Of a stretch of DNA of 64,000 nucleotides, positions 33,591 to 42,575 are shown one piece after another. The notes under the pieces were generated by a model, which saw nothing but the letters and a program-made list of their open reading frames with translations, was not told the DNA's origin and did not search any database. The stretch comes from Sphingomonas sp. Leaf339 (GTDB lineage: Bacteria; Pseudomonadota; Alphaproteobacteria; Sphingomonadales; Sphingomonadaceae). Where the stretch lies: NCBI RefSeq assembly GCF_001426195.1, contig NZ_LMRS01000012.1, positions 615,178-679,177 on the forward strand, given 5' to 3'. The number at the start of each line of letters is the position of its first letter. Position 1 is the stretch's first letter. The translations under genes were made by a program, and so were the position numbers.

Positions 33591-34703
33591 TTATCGCGCG
33601 TCGAACGATCGGCTGACGGCGACTCGCCCGAGAGCAGGGTCGTCGGTGAAGAAACCATCGATGCCAGTTTTCAGGTAGCGGCGCATCTCTGCAACGGAGC
33701 CTTCGGGATTACGGGCGTCAGAGCCGTTTTTGTTGCGGAAATTGGCTGCGAGAAAACGGTTTTCTGGTCGGAATGTCCAGGGGCGTACAAGCAATCCCAC
33801 GGCATGGGCATCGCTGACCAGACTGGTCGGGGCACCGAGCATGTCATCGACGCCTAAGGGGATGATCGCGCGGGTGTTCGGCCCAATGACGTCGGCATAG
33901 CCCGCAACATCGCGCAGTCCCTGCGACTTTGTCATGTCTCGATAGGTCAGGCCGCCGCCCGCCACCGCGACATCGGCAGGCTGGGCTTCCGGCGCGCCGA
34001 TCAATTGCATCAACGAGATGTTTCCACTTTTGACGATCTTCGTGTGCAAATAGCGCAAATTTGTGGTTTCGAACGACTGAACCGAAATCGGCGCGCGACG
34101 AGTGTAGTCGTGCGCGGCAAGCGCAGCGAGGAAGCGATCCTCGACAGGCAGGCCGATGCCCGCGAAATAGGTTGAATGCTTCAATTCGGGAACCAGTCCT
34201 ACCGTGCGTCCCCGCGCCGCTGCCTCCGCAGCGACGAAATCGATGATCTCGTCAAATGACACGATCTGAAACGATCCGTCATAACTGCGGCTTTCCGGCC
34301 GAACGGCACCGAGACGTTCCCTGGCGCGAAGCGTTTTCAATTCAGCCAGCGTGAAATCTTCAGTGAACCAGCCGGTCTGCGCTTCGCCGTCGATCGTCTT
34401 TTGCCGGCGGCGCGCGGCAAATTGCGGATGCGCGGCAACATCGGTGGTTTCAGCGATATTGTTCTCGTGACGGGCCACGAGAACCCCGTCCCGCGTGATG
34501 ACAAGGTCTGGCTCGACAAAGTCGGCGCCATCCGCGATCGCCTTTGCGTAGGCGCCAAGCGTGTGTTCCGGCCGTAATGCGGAGGCACCGCGATGAGCGA
34601 AAACGAGCGGCGTCGGGGCCGCCGCCCCGACGCGACGTTCGGTGAGCACGGCCACCGCGACTGCCGCTGCCACCCCCATCGCTGCCCGTCGGGTCTGCAA
34701 CAT
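33591..34703 (-). CDS. glpQ: Glycerophosphodiester phosphodiesterase (GlpQ type)
   Basis: A 370-residue exported enzyme. Signal region MLQTRRAAMGVAAAVAVAVL (may be twin-arginine-like). The GDPD TIM-barrel motifs are clear: H37 (FAHRGAS), E64 and D66 (FVEPDLVIT), H79 (RHENN), then GLVPELKHSTYF and a final GIDGFFTDDPA. It splits glycerophosphodiesters to glycerol 3-phosphate and alcohol in the periplasm. The open frame to 34781 overlaps the receptor gene; ATG 34703 stands one base after the receptor stop codon, so the two are one operon, receptor first. Confidence 0.93.
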   Translation of the reverse strand: MLQTRRAAMGVAAAVAVAVLTERRVGAAAPTPLVFAHRGASALRPEHTLGAYAKAIADGADFVEPDLVITRDGVLVARHENNIAETTDVAAHPQFAARRRQKTIDGEAQTGWFTEDFTLAELKTLRARERLGAVRPESRSYDGSFQIVSFDEIIDFVAAEAAARGRTVGLVPELKHSTYFAGIGLPVEDRFLAALAAHDYTRRAPISVQSFETTNLRYLHTKIVKSGNISLMQLIGAPEAQPADVAVAGGGLTYRDMTKSQGLRDVAGYADVIGPNTRAIIPLGVDDMLGAPTSLVSDAHAVGLLVRPWTFRPENRFLAANFRNKNGSDARNPEGSVAEMRRYLKTGIDGFFTDDPALGRVAVSRSFDAR

Positions 34704-34704
34704 C

Positions 34705-37167
34705 TCAGAATCCTGCACTGATGGTGGCAAACACCTGACGTGGCGCGAGCGGGAAGAAGTTATAGGTCCCGGATGCCGCACCGACGCTGATCGTCGAGGC
34801 CGCTTTCTTGTTGGTGATGTTGGTGACGTTCAGACTGACAGATAGTTTCTTTGCGATACCCGCCTCGCCCACCGGCATGTCAAACCCCAGACGGCCGGAC
34901 AGGGTGAAATAGCCGTCAACCTTCAGATCATTGGTGTAGGTCGCGTAGCGTCGACCAATGTAATCCCCGATCACCTGCAATTCCACGCCCTCACCATGGA
35001 GTGTCGCCACGGTCTTGTTCAACCAATCGGGCGATCCCGGCACCTTTCGACCAGCAGTCGGGACGACTGTCTGTGCCGCGCCCACGGTATAGTTATCGTC
35101 ATAGCGCGAGTTGTTGTAGGATACCGCGTCGTAAAGCGAGAAGAGTTCACCGAAACGGAACGTGCCGGCTACGTCGATGCCGTCCGTCGTGACGCTGCCG
35201 ACGTTCGCGATGATCGGTGCGCCACTGACGATCGCGGTGATCGTCGTCGTCGGGCTGATCGCCAGCAGCCGATTGCTGAAATCGACATGGTAATAGCTGA
35301 TCTGCCCATCGAACCCGGTCAACGGCCCTAGCGCCAGCGTGCGGCGGGTGCGGATACCGCCTTCATAGGTCAAACTCGTTTCCGGCTTCGTGTTGGTGCG
35401 GAAGAAGTCGAACAGCGTCTGGCTGCCAAGTGCGAAGGGCGACAGGCCGGCAGCGGCACTGGTCTGGAACTGGCGGATGTTGCGCTGGGCGTTGACGAAA
35501 ACCTGCTCGTGATCGGTGACGTCCCACAGCGCACCCGCCTGTGGCAGGAACCATTTACTGGTGTTCAGGCGCCCGACGGGCAGTTCGCGCGAACCGGTGA
35601 ACGAACCGGGGATCGGTTGTACCGGCACCTGCTGGCTGGCCCGCTGGAACGTGCTCTTGAAGCCGGCCTGGATCGTGAACCGGGGAACGATCCGCCACGC
35701 GTCCTGAATATGCGCCTGAATCTCGTCAACGCGGATTTCGCTGCCATATTGGGTGATTAGCGGATCGGCGAGATCGCCCGGCCGCGTATAGGGCGAGGAC
35801 GGGGCATTCACGTCGAGCGCGTACCAGCGGCGATACGCCGACGAACTCTGATGCTCGTACCAGCCACCAAGCTCTATCTTATGATCGCCGAGTTCCAGCC
35901 GCAACGTAGAGATGCCGCCAACCCGGTCGATGCGATACTCCGTCGTCCGCGTTGCCAACCCCGAACCACCAAAGATCGTCGAAAGCCGCGCCAGATTGAC
36001 GGTCGATGTCGGGCTGCTGCCGGTCGCTCCGGGATAATAGAAGGAGAACAGCAACGGCAGCCCAGCAACGGTGATCGGACCGGCGACTACCCCTACCCCG
36101 TCATTATGGTGAAAATAGGCTTGGTTCGACCACGTCAAACCGGTCGCTACATTCCAATCATATTTGACGTAGCCCAAATAGTCGGTCCGCTGCGCATCAC
36201 TGTAATAATTGCTGTAATTTGCTCCCGCCGCCGCATAGGTCGGCGCGCCGTTATAAGGACGCTGATTGGCATAATAAGCCCGCGCCTGCGAGAAGTTGGG
36301 ATACAGGAACGGCCGGATATAGGGCTGATAAGTCTGCGTGGTCGAGACGACGGTCGCGTCCTCGTTCGGTTCGGCCTTGTCGGAATAGGCGAAGTAGGCG
36401 GTCAGTCGGCCGGTGCCATCCTCGCGGACGAGCTTGGCGTTGCCCTGCCAGCCCTTCTGATATCCCTCGAAATCCCACGCCCGCGCCCGCTGGCGGAGGC
36501 CAGATACGAACAGCCGGGTGCCATCGCCCAGATCGCCGCTGTCGAGCCGCAGATAGCTGCGCGTGGCCTGATAGCTTCCAACGACCTGTTCAGCGCTGAT
36601 TCCGAACGTGGGCCGTGGATCACTGGAGAAGGTGTCGATCGTGCCGCCTAGGTTGCTCGTCGAAGCGGTGCCGAGATCGCCGGCGCCGGAAGAAAGAACC
36701 ACCCGGCCGACATCTTCGGAGATGATCGCTCGCTGCGGGCTCAGACCGTTATAATTGCCGTATTGCTGATCACCGAGCGGTACGCCGTCCAACGTGTAGC
36801 CGAGCTGCTGGGCATTGAAACCGTGCACAAACAGCGAGATATTCTGTTCATTGTTCCCCCACGGATCGGCGGTAAGGAACGTGACGCCGGGTAGCGTCTG
36901 TATCGCTTTGAGCGGGCTGATGCCGGGCAGTACCTTTTGAATTTCGGCGCCCGACAGCTGCGTGACCGACCGGGTCGCGGCACCCCGGACGATGATCTCG
37001 CCGTCCGCATCGGGGTCAGTTTCATCGCCTGGCGCAGCCAAACCACCCGTCGATGTGTCGTCGGCGATCGCGGCAATGTTCTGCGGCGCACTTTGCGCGG
37101 TACCGGCTTGCGCACAACAAAGGGCGGCTACAGCACCCGTGCCGAGCAAAATCGAACGTATAGTCAT
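34705..37167 (-). CDS. TonB-dependent receptor paired with GDPD
   Basis: An 820-residue receptor with signal peptide (ends near AGTAQSA), TonB-box region DGEIIVRGAATRS, a plug domain (IQKVLPGISPLKAIQTLPGVTFLTADPWG ... FVHGFNAQQLGYTLDGVPLGDQQYGNYNGLSPQRAI) and a barrel ending in FATISAGF. This plug type, with the GDPD gene directly downstream, suggests uptake of phosphorus-rich diesters such as glycerophosphodiesters. ATG at 37167 follows GGGGAC. The ligand is inferred from context; no PHO box was proven in the 238-base upstream gap. Confidence 0.9.
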   Translation of the reverse strand: MTIRSILLGTGAVAALCCAQAGTAQSAPQNIAAIADDTSTGGLAAPGDETDPDADGEIIVRGAATRSVTQLSGAEIQKVLPGISPLKAIQTLPGVTFLTADPWGNNEQNISLFVHGFNAQQLGYTLDGVPLGDQQYGNYNGLSPQRAIISEDVGRVVLSSGAGDLGTASTSNLGGTIDTFSSDPRPTFGISAEQVVGSYQATRSYLRLDSGDLGDGTRLFVSGLRQRARAWDFEGYQKGWQGNAKLVREDGTGRLTAYFAYSDKAEPNEDATVVSTTQTYQPYIRPFLYPNFSQARAYYANQRPYNGAPTYAAAGANYSNYYSDAQRTDYLGYVKYDWNVATGLTWSNQAYFHHNDGVGVVAGPITVAGLPLLFSFYYPGATGSSPTSTVNLARLSTIFGGSGLATRTTEYRIDRVGGISTLRLELGDHKIELGGWYEHQSSSAYRRWYALDVNAPSSPYTRPGDLADPLITQYGSEIRVDEIQAHIQDAWRIVPRFTIQAGFKSTFQRASQQVPVQPIPGSFTGSRELPVGRLNTSKWFLPQAGALWDVTDHEQVFVNAQRNIRQFQTSAAAGLSPFALGSQTLFDFFRTNTKPETSLTYEGGIRTRRTLALGPLTGFDGQISYYHVDFSNRLLAISPTTTITAIVSGAPIIANVGSVTTDGIDVAGTFRFGELFSLYDAVSYNNSRYDDNYTVGAAQTVVPTAGRKVPGSPDWLNKTVATLHGEGVELQVIGDYIGRRYATYTNDLKVDGYFTLSGRLGFDMPVGEAGIAKKLSVSLNVTNITNKKAASTISVGAASGTYNFFPLAPRQVFATISAGF

Positions 37168-37405
37168 GATAGTCCCCTTCGGCTCGCTGGCCGACCTCGG
37201 CTGTGGGACCGCTTCGCTTCATTGCCGTTACATATCCGCGTCAGATCGATGAACGGCCGACGGGCACCGAGCTTACAGCGGCGACAAGAGCGCCATGGTA
37301 CGATCGACATCGTCATAAATGCGGCGCGAGATCGTCGCCGAGCGGTAAGAACTGTCGGTCACCGCCCCCGACCGACGGGCCAACGAAGCCCAAGCGGAAA
37401 TAGCG
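37168..37405. other. Upstream region of the GDPD-linked receptor
   Basis: Holds the receptor promoter on the minus strand, and the leader of the remnant gene on the plus strand. No hairpin, clear operator or ORF was recognised. Confidence 0.3.
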
Positions 37406-37639
37406 ATGATTACACGTAATTGGCTTGCCGGTGCGGCGCCACTCGCATTGATGGCGCACAGCGCAGCCGCACGAGAGGCAGACCGTGATGCTACTGCGGT
37501 GTTGGATATATCTGCAACCACACCTGACATTTCGGCGTCGACCGATCCGGCAGCGGACGACGCGCGCGACGACATCGTTGTCCTCGGTACCGGTCAGACC
37601 TGTCAGATAAAAACCGTGGTGCTGGCTTTGGCTTGGTGA
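37406..37639 (+). pseudogene. N-terminal remnant of a TonB-dependent receptor
   Basis: A 77-codon frame: signal peptide MITRNWLAGAAPLALMAHSAAA, an acidic linker, then DDIVVLGTGQT, the TonB-box and plug start usual for sphingomonad receptors. After GQT the likeness stops and a stop codon follows; no plug or barrel is found. It is most likely the broken 5' end of a lost receptor gene. The next fragment, in another frame, is the end of a different gene, so a deletion has joined the two. Confidence 0.6.
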
Positions 37640-37664
37640 TCCCGCTCTATTCGCCAATGTTGAC

Positions 37665-38018
37665 GTGATTCTCGCTACGATGGCGAAAAGCTCACTGTAT
37701 TATGCCGCGGCGGTTCTCGATCCGGCTGCCATTAAGTGTCAGCGCGGCGCGCCGAGTTCCAGCTTCTCCGTTGCGATGGAACCCGGAGACCAAACCGGCC
37801 GCGATCCCTCGGCGCCGATTGCTCGGGCTTCCGTGTACAAGAGAATGCACGGCTACGTGCCTTCGCATCCAGCAATGCGTTCGACCTTGATTGTATCGGG
37901 ACCAAACATTTCCAAGGGACGCAATCTCAAAGTCGTCGATATGTATGCGGTCGCCCCATCTACCGCTCGTCTCCTCGGCGTGAAGCTACCTACCGTCGAA
38001 GCGCCGGCGGTGTTTTAG
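37665..38018 (+). pseudogene. C-terminal remnant of an alkaline-phosphatase-superfamily phosphodiesterase
   Basis: The last 60 codons read HGYVPSHPAMRSTLIVSGPNI, then SKGRNLKVVDMYAVAPSTARLLGVKLP, the end region of type I phosphodiesterase/nucleotide pyrophosphatase enzymes (the HGY-P-metal-binding His loop and the VDMYAVAPSTARLLG segment). The first 50 codons match nothing I know, and the metal-binding N-terminal domain is absent. Such enzymes are usually next to TonB receptors and GDPDs in phosphorus-scavenging loci, so this is probably the 3' end of a deleted gene. Confidence 0.65.
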
Positions 38019-38206
38019 AACCAATTCAATCGGTAAACTGCTCATCCGGTCTTAGATAACGTTGGCGCACCATGAATGTCATCATCGACCCCGACCATTT
38101 CGTCAGAGCAGATAGGCCGACCCGTTGTCGTCTCGGCCCCACGAGAATGATCGTCCTGTATGGAATGATGCAGTACCCAATCCCTGTAGCATTTGACCCG
38201 CTTGCA

Positions 38207-39121
38207 ATGCATGGCGCCAGGATGCGACGCTTGGCCTTTCTGGCACTTACCCTTGCCGGCTTATTCTGGGGACTAGGCTTTCCGTTCGGCAAGCTGGTCC
38301 TTCGCGAGGTCATGCCAGCCCATATGGTGCTGCTGCGTTTCGCCGTGGCGAGCATGGCCTCGATCCCTTTTGCCTTCGGCAGTGCAGAGGCTAGAGCACT
38401 GTTCCGGTCGCCCGCGGTATTAGGGGCGGGTGCTCTGTACGGCATAGCATTTCTAATCCAGTTCGAAGGGCTGGCGGGCGTAACCGTAACGTTGGCGGCG
38501 CTGCTGGTCGGCGCGATGCCCGCACTTGTGGCATTAGCGGCGCGCCTGACCGGAGAGGAAGTGACACGCACGTCTTGGATCGGCGTTGCGGCCGCCACGA
38601 TTGGTGCCGCATTGATTGCAGGTAAACCCGGTGGCGCGGGCAGCGCCGCGGGCATCGCGCTGTCGCTTTTGTCGCTGCTGGTGTTTCTTGCTTGGCTGAT
38701 GGTGTCCAAGCGTGCCCCGACCGTACGTTCCGCCCTGGCCGTACCGTCCGTCATGCTGATCGTGGCGACGATAACGGTCGCGCCGGTGGCAGTAGCGATG
38801 CGCGGATTACCACCTGTCAATCTGAGCGCTGTCGCTTGGTTGGGAATTGTCGGCCAGGGATTGTTGTCGACCTTCGTTGCGACGGTCGCATGGCAATATG
38901 GTGCCGCGCGGGTCGACAGTGCCAGCGCGGGCATTTTCATCAATATCGAGCCGCTGATCGGAGCGTTGATCGGTATCACGCTATTTGAGGACCCAGTCGG
39001 TCTGCCAGTCCTGATCGGCGGCCTGGGGATCGTCGTCGGCAGTATCATCGTTGTGCGGGGTGAGCTTACCGTCGCACCATCCTCCGCAGCGGACGCAATA
39101 CACGGGCTTTCCCTCGACTAG
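38207..39121 (+). CDS. EamA/DMT-family transporter
   Basis: A 304-residue integral membrane protein with ten predicted helices in two EamA repeats (LTLAGLFWGLGFPFGKLVLREVMPAHMVLLRF in the first, and the second ending IFINIEPLIGALIGITLFEDPVGLPVLIGGLGIVVGSIIV). The family exports amino acids, metabolites or drugs. The frame is open from 38072, but the extra 45 codons have no membrane character; starts at 38207 and 38222 are both possible. Substrate unknown. Confidence 0.85.
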   Translation: MHGARMRRLAFLALTLAGLFWGLGFPFGKLVLREVMPAHMVLLRFAVASMASIPFAFGSAEARALFRSPAVLGAGALYGIAFLIQFEGLAGVTVTLAALLVGAMPALVALAARLTGEEVTRTSWIGVAAATIGAALIAGKPGGAGSAAGIALSLLSLLVFLAWLMVSKRAPTVRSALAVPSVMLIVATITVAPVAVAMRGLPPVNLSAVAWLGIVGQGLLSTFVATVAWQYGAARVDSASAGIFINIEPLIGALIGITLFEDPVGLPVLIGGLGIVVGSIIVVRGELTVAPSSAADAIHGLSLD

Positions 39122-39260
39122 AATTGGATCGGCGGCGATGACGGCGTCCTTCGCCCTCAATCTTCAGGATGGGAAGATCACGACGGTCCGGCTATGCTAC
39201 ATGTAATGCTGACGGCGATCATATGTTGACCCCGCCAAGCGAGATGGAGGAGGGTGCGAC

Positions 39261-40217
39261 ATGATGCTGGATCGACGCGCGATACTGGGCGGGGCCTTCA
39301 GTCTTGCGGCTGCTTCAGCCGTGGGGCCGGCCCTGGCACAGGCCGCGACAACGCAATGGCCGCCTGCCGAGTATGTTGCGCTGTGGCCCGATCGACCGCC
39401 GAACGCGCCGAAAATCCTGCCGAAGCCCAATTTCACGATGAATGGGACCGCACCCCGACGAGAACTCTGGCTCAGGGGCGTTGCGCAGCCGGTGGTTGGC
39501 GTTTTCCGACCGGCCAATCCGGATGGCCGTGCGTTGCTCTCTATTCCCGGCGGTGGTTACCAGTTCATCTCCGTCGAAAACGAAGGCATCAACGTCGCCA
39601 AGACCTTCAATCCGTTTGGTGTCACCGTATTCGTCCTTGGCTATCGACTACCCGGTGAAGGGTGGATCGATTCACAAGACGTGCCGCTGCAGGATGCGCA
39701 AAGGGCCATGCGGTTGATCCGCGCCAATGCCGGTCGCTACGGGATCAGGGCGGAGACGCTGGGCGTCGTCGGATTTTCAGCGGGCGGCCTGCTGGCGGCG
39801 TCGATCGCAACAGCGTGGGACGATCCTGTATACAAGGGCGTCGACGCGGCTGATCAAGGCAGTGCGCGACCGGCGTATGCAGGGCTTGTCTATCCCGTGA
39901 CGTCTGGCGATCTGATGCGGGTCGGCACGGGGCCGGCGGCTAGGTTCGATCCTGCCCGGCGGCTTCGTGGCAATGCGCCGCCGCTCTTCATCGTCCATGC
40001 CCTGGACGATCCGATCGTTCCTTTCAGCGAGCCGATGAACATGCTGGTCGCCGCACGTGAGGCAAAAGTGCCGGTCGAAGCTCATTTTCTGCAGGAGGGT
40101 GGCCATGGCTTCGGCCCAAGCTATCTCGCGCCAGGTCTGCCCGGTGCAGAATGGCCGGAAGTGTTCGATCGTTGGATCAAGCGCACTCTCGCAGCCCAGA
40201 AAACATCGGCTGATTGA
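39261..40217 (+). CDS. Tat-exported alpha/beta hydrolase (xylan esterase-like)
   Basis: A 318-residue enzyme with a twin-arginine-type signal (MLDRRAILGGAFSLAAASAV). Oxyanion loop LSIPGGGYQF (HGGG-like), nucleophile S173 in GFSAGGLLAAS, acid in HALDDPIVP and His in EGGHGFG. The fold and motifs match the BD-FAE/acetyl-xylan-esterase group of dienelactone-hydrolase-like enzymes. It may deacetylate plant polysaccharide fragments and complement the GH43 enzyme at 28567. GGAGGAGG precedes the start. Confidence 0.88.
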   Translation: MMLDRRAILGGAFSLAAASAVGPALAQAATTQWPPAEYVALWPDRPPNAPKILPKPNFTMNGTAPRRELWLRGVAQPVVGVFRPANPDGRALLSIPGGGYQFISVENEGINVAKTFNPFGVTVFVLGYRLPGEGWIDSQDVPLQDAQRAMRLIRANAGRYGIRAETLGVVGFSAGGLLAASIATAWDDPVYKGVDAADQGSARPAYAGLVYPVTSGDLMRVGTGPAARFDPARRLRGNAPPLFIVHALDDPIVPFSEPMNMLVAAREAKVPVEAHFLQEGGHGFGPSYLAPGLPGAEWPEVFDRWIKRTLAAQKTSAD

Positions 40218-40289
40218 AGCAGGCTGATAGGGTGAGAAAGCTCGACGACGAATTTTAGACAGGCCGCCGATCACGCAGTAGGAACCCCT

Positions 40290-41180
40290 ATGTTCCGGTC
40301 CGACACGTGTCATTCCTTAGAAATCGCGGCTGATACGGATACTCAATCCGTGCGGCCTGAAGCCCCCGACTTTGTCGTGGTGGACGTCGAAACGTCGTGT
40401 TCGCGCGTCAGCAGTATATGCCAGATTGGTATCGTCGGTTTCCGAAACGGTCTGGTCACGTTCGAGTATGAGACGCTGATCGATCCGCGTGACCATTTCA
40501 GCGGTTTCAACACGCGTATTCACGGTATTTCTGCCGAGCATGTCGTAGGGATGCCCTGCTTCGCCGACGTGCACGACGTCATCGACGGCCATCTCGGCGG
40601 ACGGATCACCGTGGCGCATTCCTATTTCGACAAGGGAGCCCTTGCCGCTGCCTGCCGAATTAATGATCGGGCGCCCGTCGACACCACTTGGCTCGACAGT
40701 GTGCGGGTTGCCAAAAAGGTCTGGCCGGAGCTTGCCAATCACAAGCTCAGTGTTGTTTCGCGGTACCTCGGCATCCCATTGAACCATCACGACGCGCTTA
40801 GCGATGCTCGCGCCGCGGGGATGATCGTCGTCAAGGCCATCGAGCAAACGGGTGTGTCTCTGGCAGAATGGATGGCGCCGACGACCGGTCGGCGTGTGGG
40901 ACCAGCGCCGCCCCCGGCGTCCACTGGACCGCTCAAGGGAGAACGGGTCGCAATCCTCGGCCAATCGCGTAACGGACCGCTCGCTCACCGCATCGCCGCG
41001 AGCGGCGGTCGCGTCGTTGCAGCGGTGGGCAGCAACACGACGATACTTGTCGTCGTCGGCGAAGAGCCGTTTGGTTACATCCGCTACGACGCCCAGTATC
41101 GCAAAGCGCAGGGCATCCAACAGTCGGGCGGTAACATCAAGATATTATCCGAACGTCAAATCGTTGAAGATATAGTCTAA
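40290..41180 (+). CDS. DnaQ-type 3'-5' exonuclease with BRCT-like C-terminus
   Basis: A 296-residue protein. Residues 28-190 form a DEDDh exonuclease: D32 and E34 (VVDVETS), D114 (AHSYFDKG), H167 and D172 (HHDALSDA). A Pro-rich linker (200-210) leads to a BRCT-like domain at about 212-292: LKGERVAILGQSRNGPLAHRIAASGGRVVAAVGSNTTILVVV ... ILSERQIVEDI. The exonuclease part is like the epsilon proofreading subunit; a BRCT tail, as in some PolC-like or DinG-type proteins, suggests targeting to damaged DNA or a partner. It stands alone, with no polymerase gene near. Confidence 0.85.
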   Translation: MFRSDTCHSLEIAADTDTQSVRPEAPDFVVVDVETSCSRVSSICQIGIVGFRNGLVTFEYETLIDPRDHFSGFNTRIHGISAEHVVGMPCFADVHDVIDGHLGGRITVAHSYFDKGALAAACRINDRAPVDTTWLDSVRVAKKVWPELANHKLSVVSRYLGIPLNHHDALSDARAAGMIVVKAIEQTGVSLAEWMAPTTGRRVGPAPPPASTGPLKGERVAILGQSRNGPLAHRIAASGGRVVAAVGSNTTILVVVGEEPFGYIRYDAQYRKAQGIQQSGGNIKILSERQIVEDIV

Positions 41181-41375
41181 TTTACTGAAGCGCCGTGCAG
41201 ACGGGCGATTTCACATGCGGTTCACTGCACTGGATAACGCCGGACAGAGATCGGACTGTTAGAATTGTTCATACTTAGATCCAGTATCGATGTTTTGCGC
41301 CATCTCAAAGCTCGACAAACCGAACGGAGTGCATGTCGCACCATAAATTGACGAAAGATTCGGCCAATAAACTCG

Positions 41376-42575
41376 TTACGAGCCATCTCCGTCGCCAACT
41401 CCACTACCGCTCGAACTGTCCAGACCCGGGAAGAAGGCAGCCTTCAGCGGCAAAGTGGCAGCGCCGATCGCGGTCGCATCACCATCGATCATCGAAGCGA
41501 CGATCCGCGCGCAAGGACGATGATAACCTCGCCGCTCTGGATTAGTGAGGGTGATCCGATCAACCATTCGCTGCGCGAGTTGCTGCGGCAACCGCCCCCC
41601 CAAAACAATCGCTTCCGGATCGAGAGTCGCTGAAATGGAGGAGGCGACCAGATCGAGCGAGGGCATGCTGGCGTCAAGCCATGCATCGACCGCCGCATGG
41701 TCGGGATCGAACTCACCGAGCATCGCGTGGAGATCGGGATAATCGACCCCGGCAGCCGAGAACCCTAGTCGCAACGCCTCCAGATTAGGTTGCTTCCAAC
41801 CGAACGGCAGGATCGAGGCGAACTCACCCGCGTTTCCGTGACGTCCGCGCAGCACTTGTCCGTTGGAAATGACGCCGCCCCCGAATCCTGCCGAAAAATA
41901 CAGATAGGCAAAATCGCGGACCTCACGCCCGTGTCCCAGCATCGCCTCGCCGATCGCCGCAACGTTACCGTCGTTGTCTATCCAAACCTTCTGGCCAAAC
42001 GCGTTCGCCAGGAGCGTGTCGAGGGGAACGAGAGCAAAGGAATCCAACAGCAGTGGTGGATTGAGCTTCGCGCCGTCTCCGATGAAATAGCCCGTGACAC
42101 CCACGCCGATGCCTATCAGAGTCGATGGGTCCCGTTTAGCGTTTATGATAGCACTTTCCATCATTCGCCGCATTTGCGCACATGCGGTAGGCAATGTCGT
42201 ATGTGATAGTTGTTCGGAACAGGCGTTAGTGATGTTGCCGGCAAGGTCGAGCAATACGAGCGATACGGTGTCGGTCATTACGGATAATCCGATCGAAAAC
42301 GCCGCGTCACCAACCAGCGATATCTTGGTGGCAGGCTTACCGCGCCCGGCGACAACAGGCGCGCTTTCGCTGAGCAGCCCTCGTGCCAATAACGGCTCGA
42401 CCAGCCGTGTGATCGAATGTGGCGCCAGACCAGTCCAGCGTGCCAGGTCTGCCCGGCTTGCCGAGCCGTTCCGCGACAGTAGATCTATCACCACTCGCTC
42501 GTTAGCGGTGGCCGTTCGCCGACCGTCTTCACGCAGAAATTGCGTCGGAAACTCGCCTGCGGTGATACCGTTCAT
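41376..42575 (-). CDS. ROK-family transcriptional regulator
   Basis: A 399-residue protein: a winged helix-turn-helix (about residues 25-85, ANERVVIDLLSRNGSASRADLARWTGLAPHSITRLVEPLL) joined to a ROK sugar-kinase-like domain (GLSVMTDTVSLVLLDLAGNI; WIDNDGNVAAIGE). The CxCGxxGC zinc motif of NagC/Mlc and the ROK kinases is missing; the matching stretch reads GRHGNAGEFASILPFGW. It likely represses this island's genes in the absence of its sugar. Start at 42575 overlaps the stop of the upstream MFS gene by 4 bases, so it is co-translated with the transporter. Confidence 0.88.
   Translation of the reverse strand: MNGITAGEFPTQFLREDGRRTATANERVVIDLLSRNGSASRADLARWTGLAPHSITRLVEPLLARGLLSESAPVVAGRGKPATKISLVGDAAFSIGLSVMTDTVSLVLLDLAGNITNACSEQLSHTTLPTACAQMRRMMESAIINAKRDPSTLIGIGVGVTGYFIGDGAKLNPPLLLDSFALVPLDTLLANAFGQKVWIDNDGNVAAIGEAMLGHGREVRDFAYLYFSAGFGGGVISNGQVLRGRHGNAGEFASILPFGWKQPNLEALRLGFSAAGVDYPDLHAMLGEFDPDHAAVDAWLDASMPSLDLVASSISATLDPEAIVLGGRLPQQLAQRMVDRITLTNPERRGYHRPCARIVASMIDGDATAIGAATLPLKAAFFPGLDSSSGSGVGDGDGS

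Noticed and set aside
33327..33857. GTG frame with a strong AAGGAGG site, 176 codons
   Set aside because: It runs 267 bases into the GDPD gene on the opposite strand and resembles no family, so the good ribosome binding site alone was not enough.
37168..37405. PHO box upstream of the GDPD-linked receptor
   Set aside because: Only partial CTGTCAT-like matches were seen, with no paired direct repeat at 11-base spacing.
38072..38206. Longer N-terminus of the EamA transporter
   Set aside because: The extra 45 residues have no membrane segment and no good ribosome binding site; later ATGs fit the family start.
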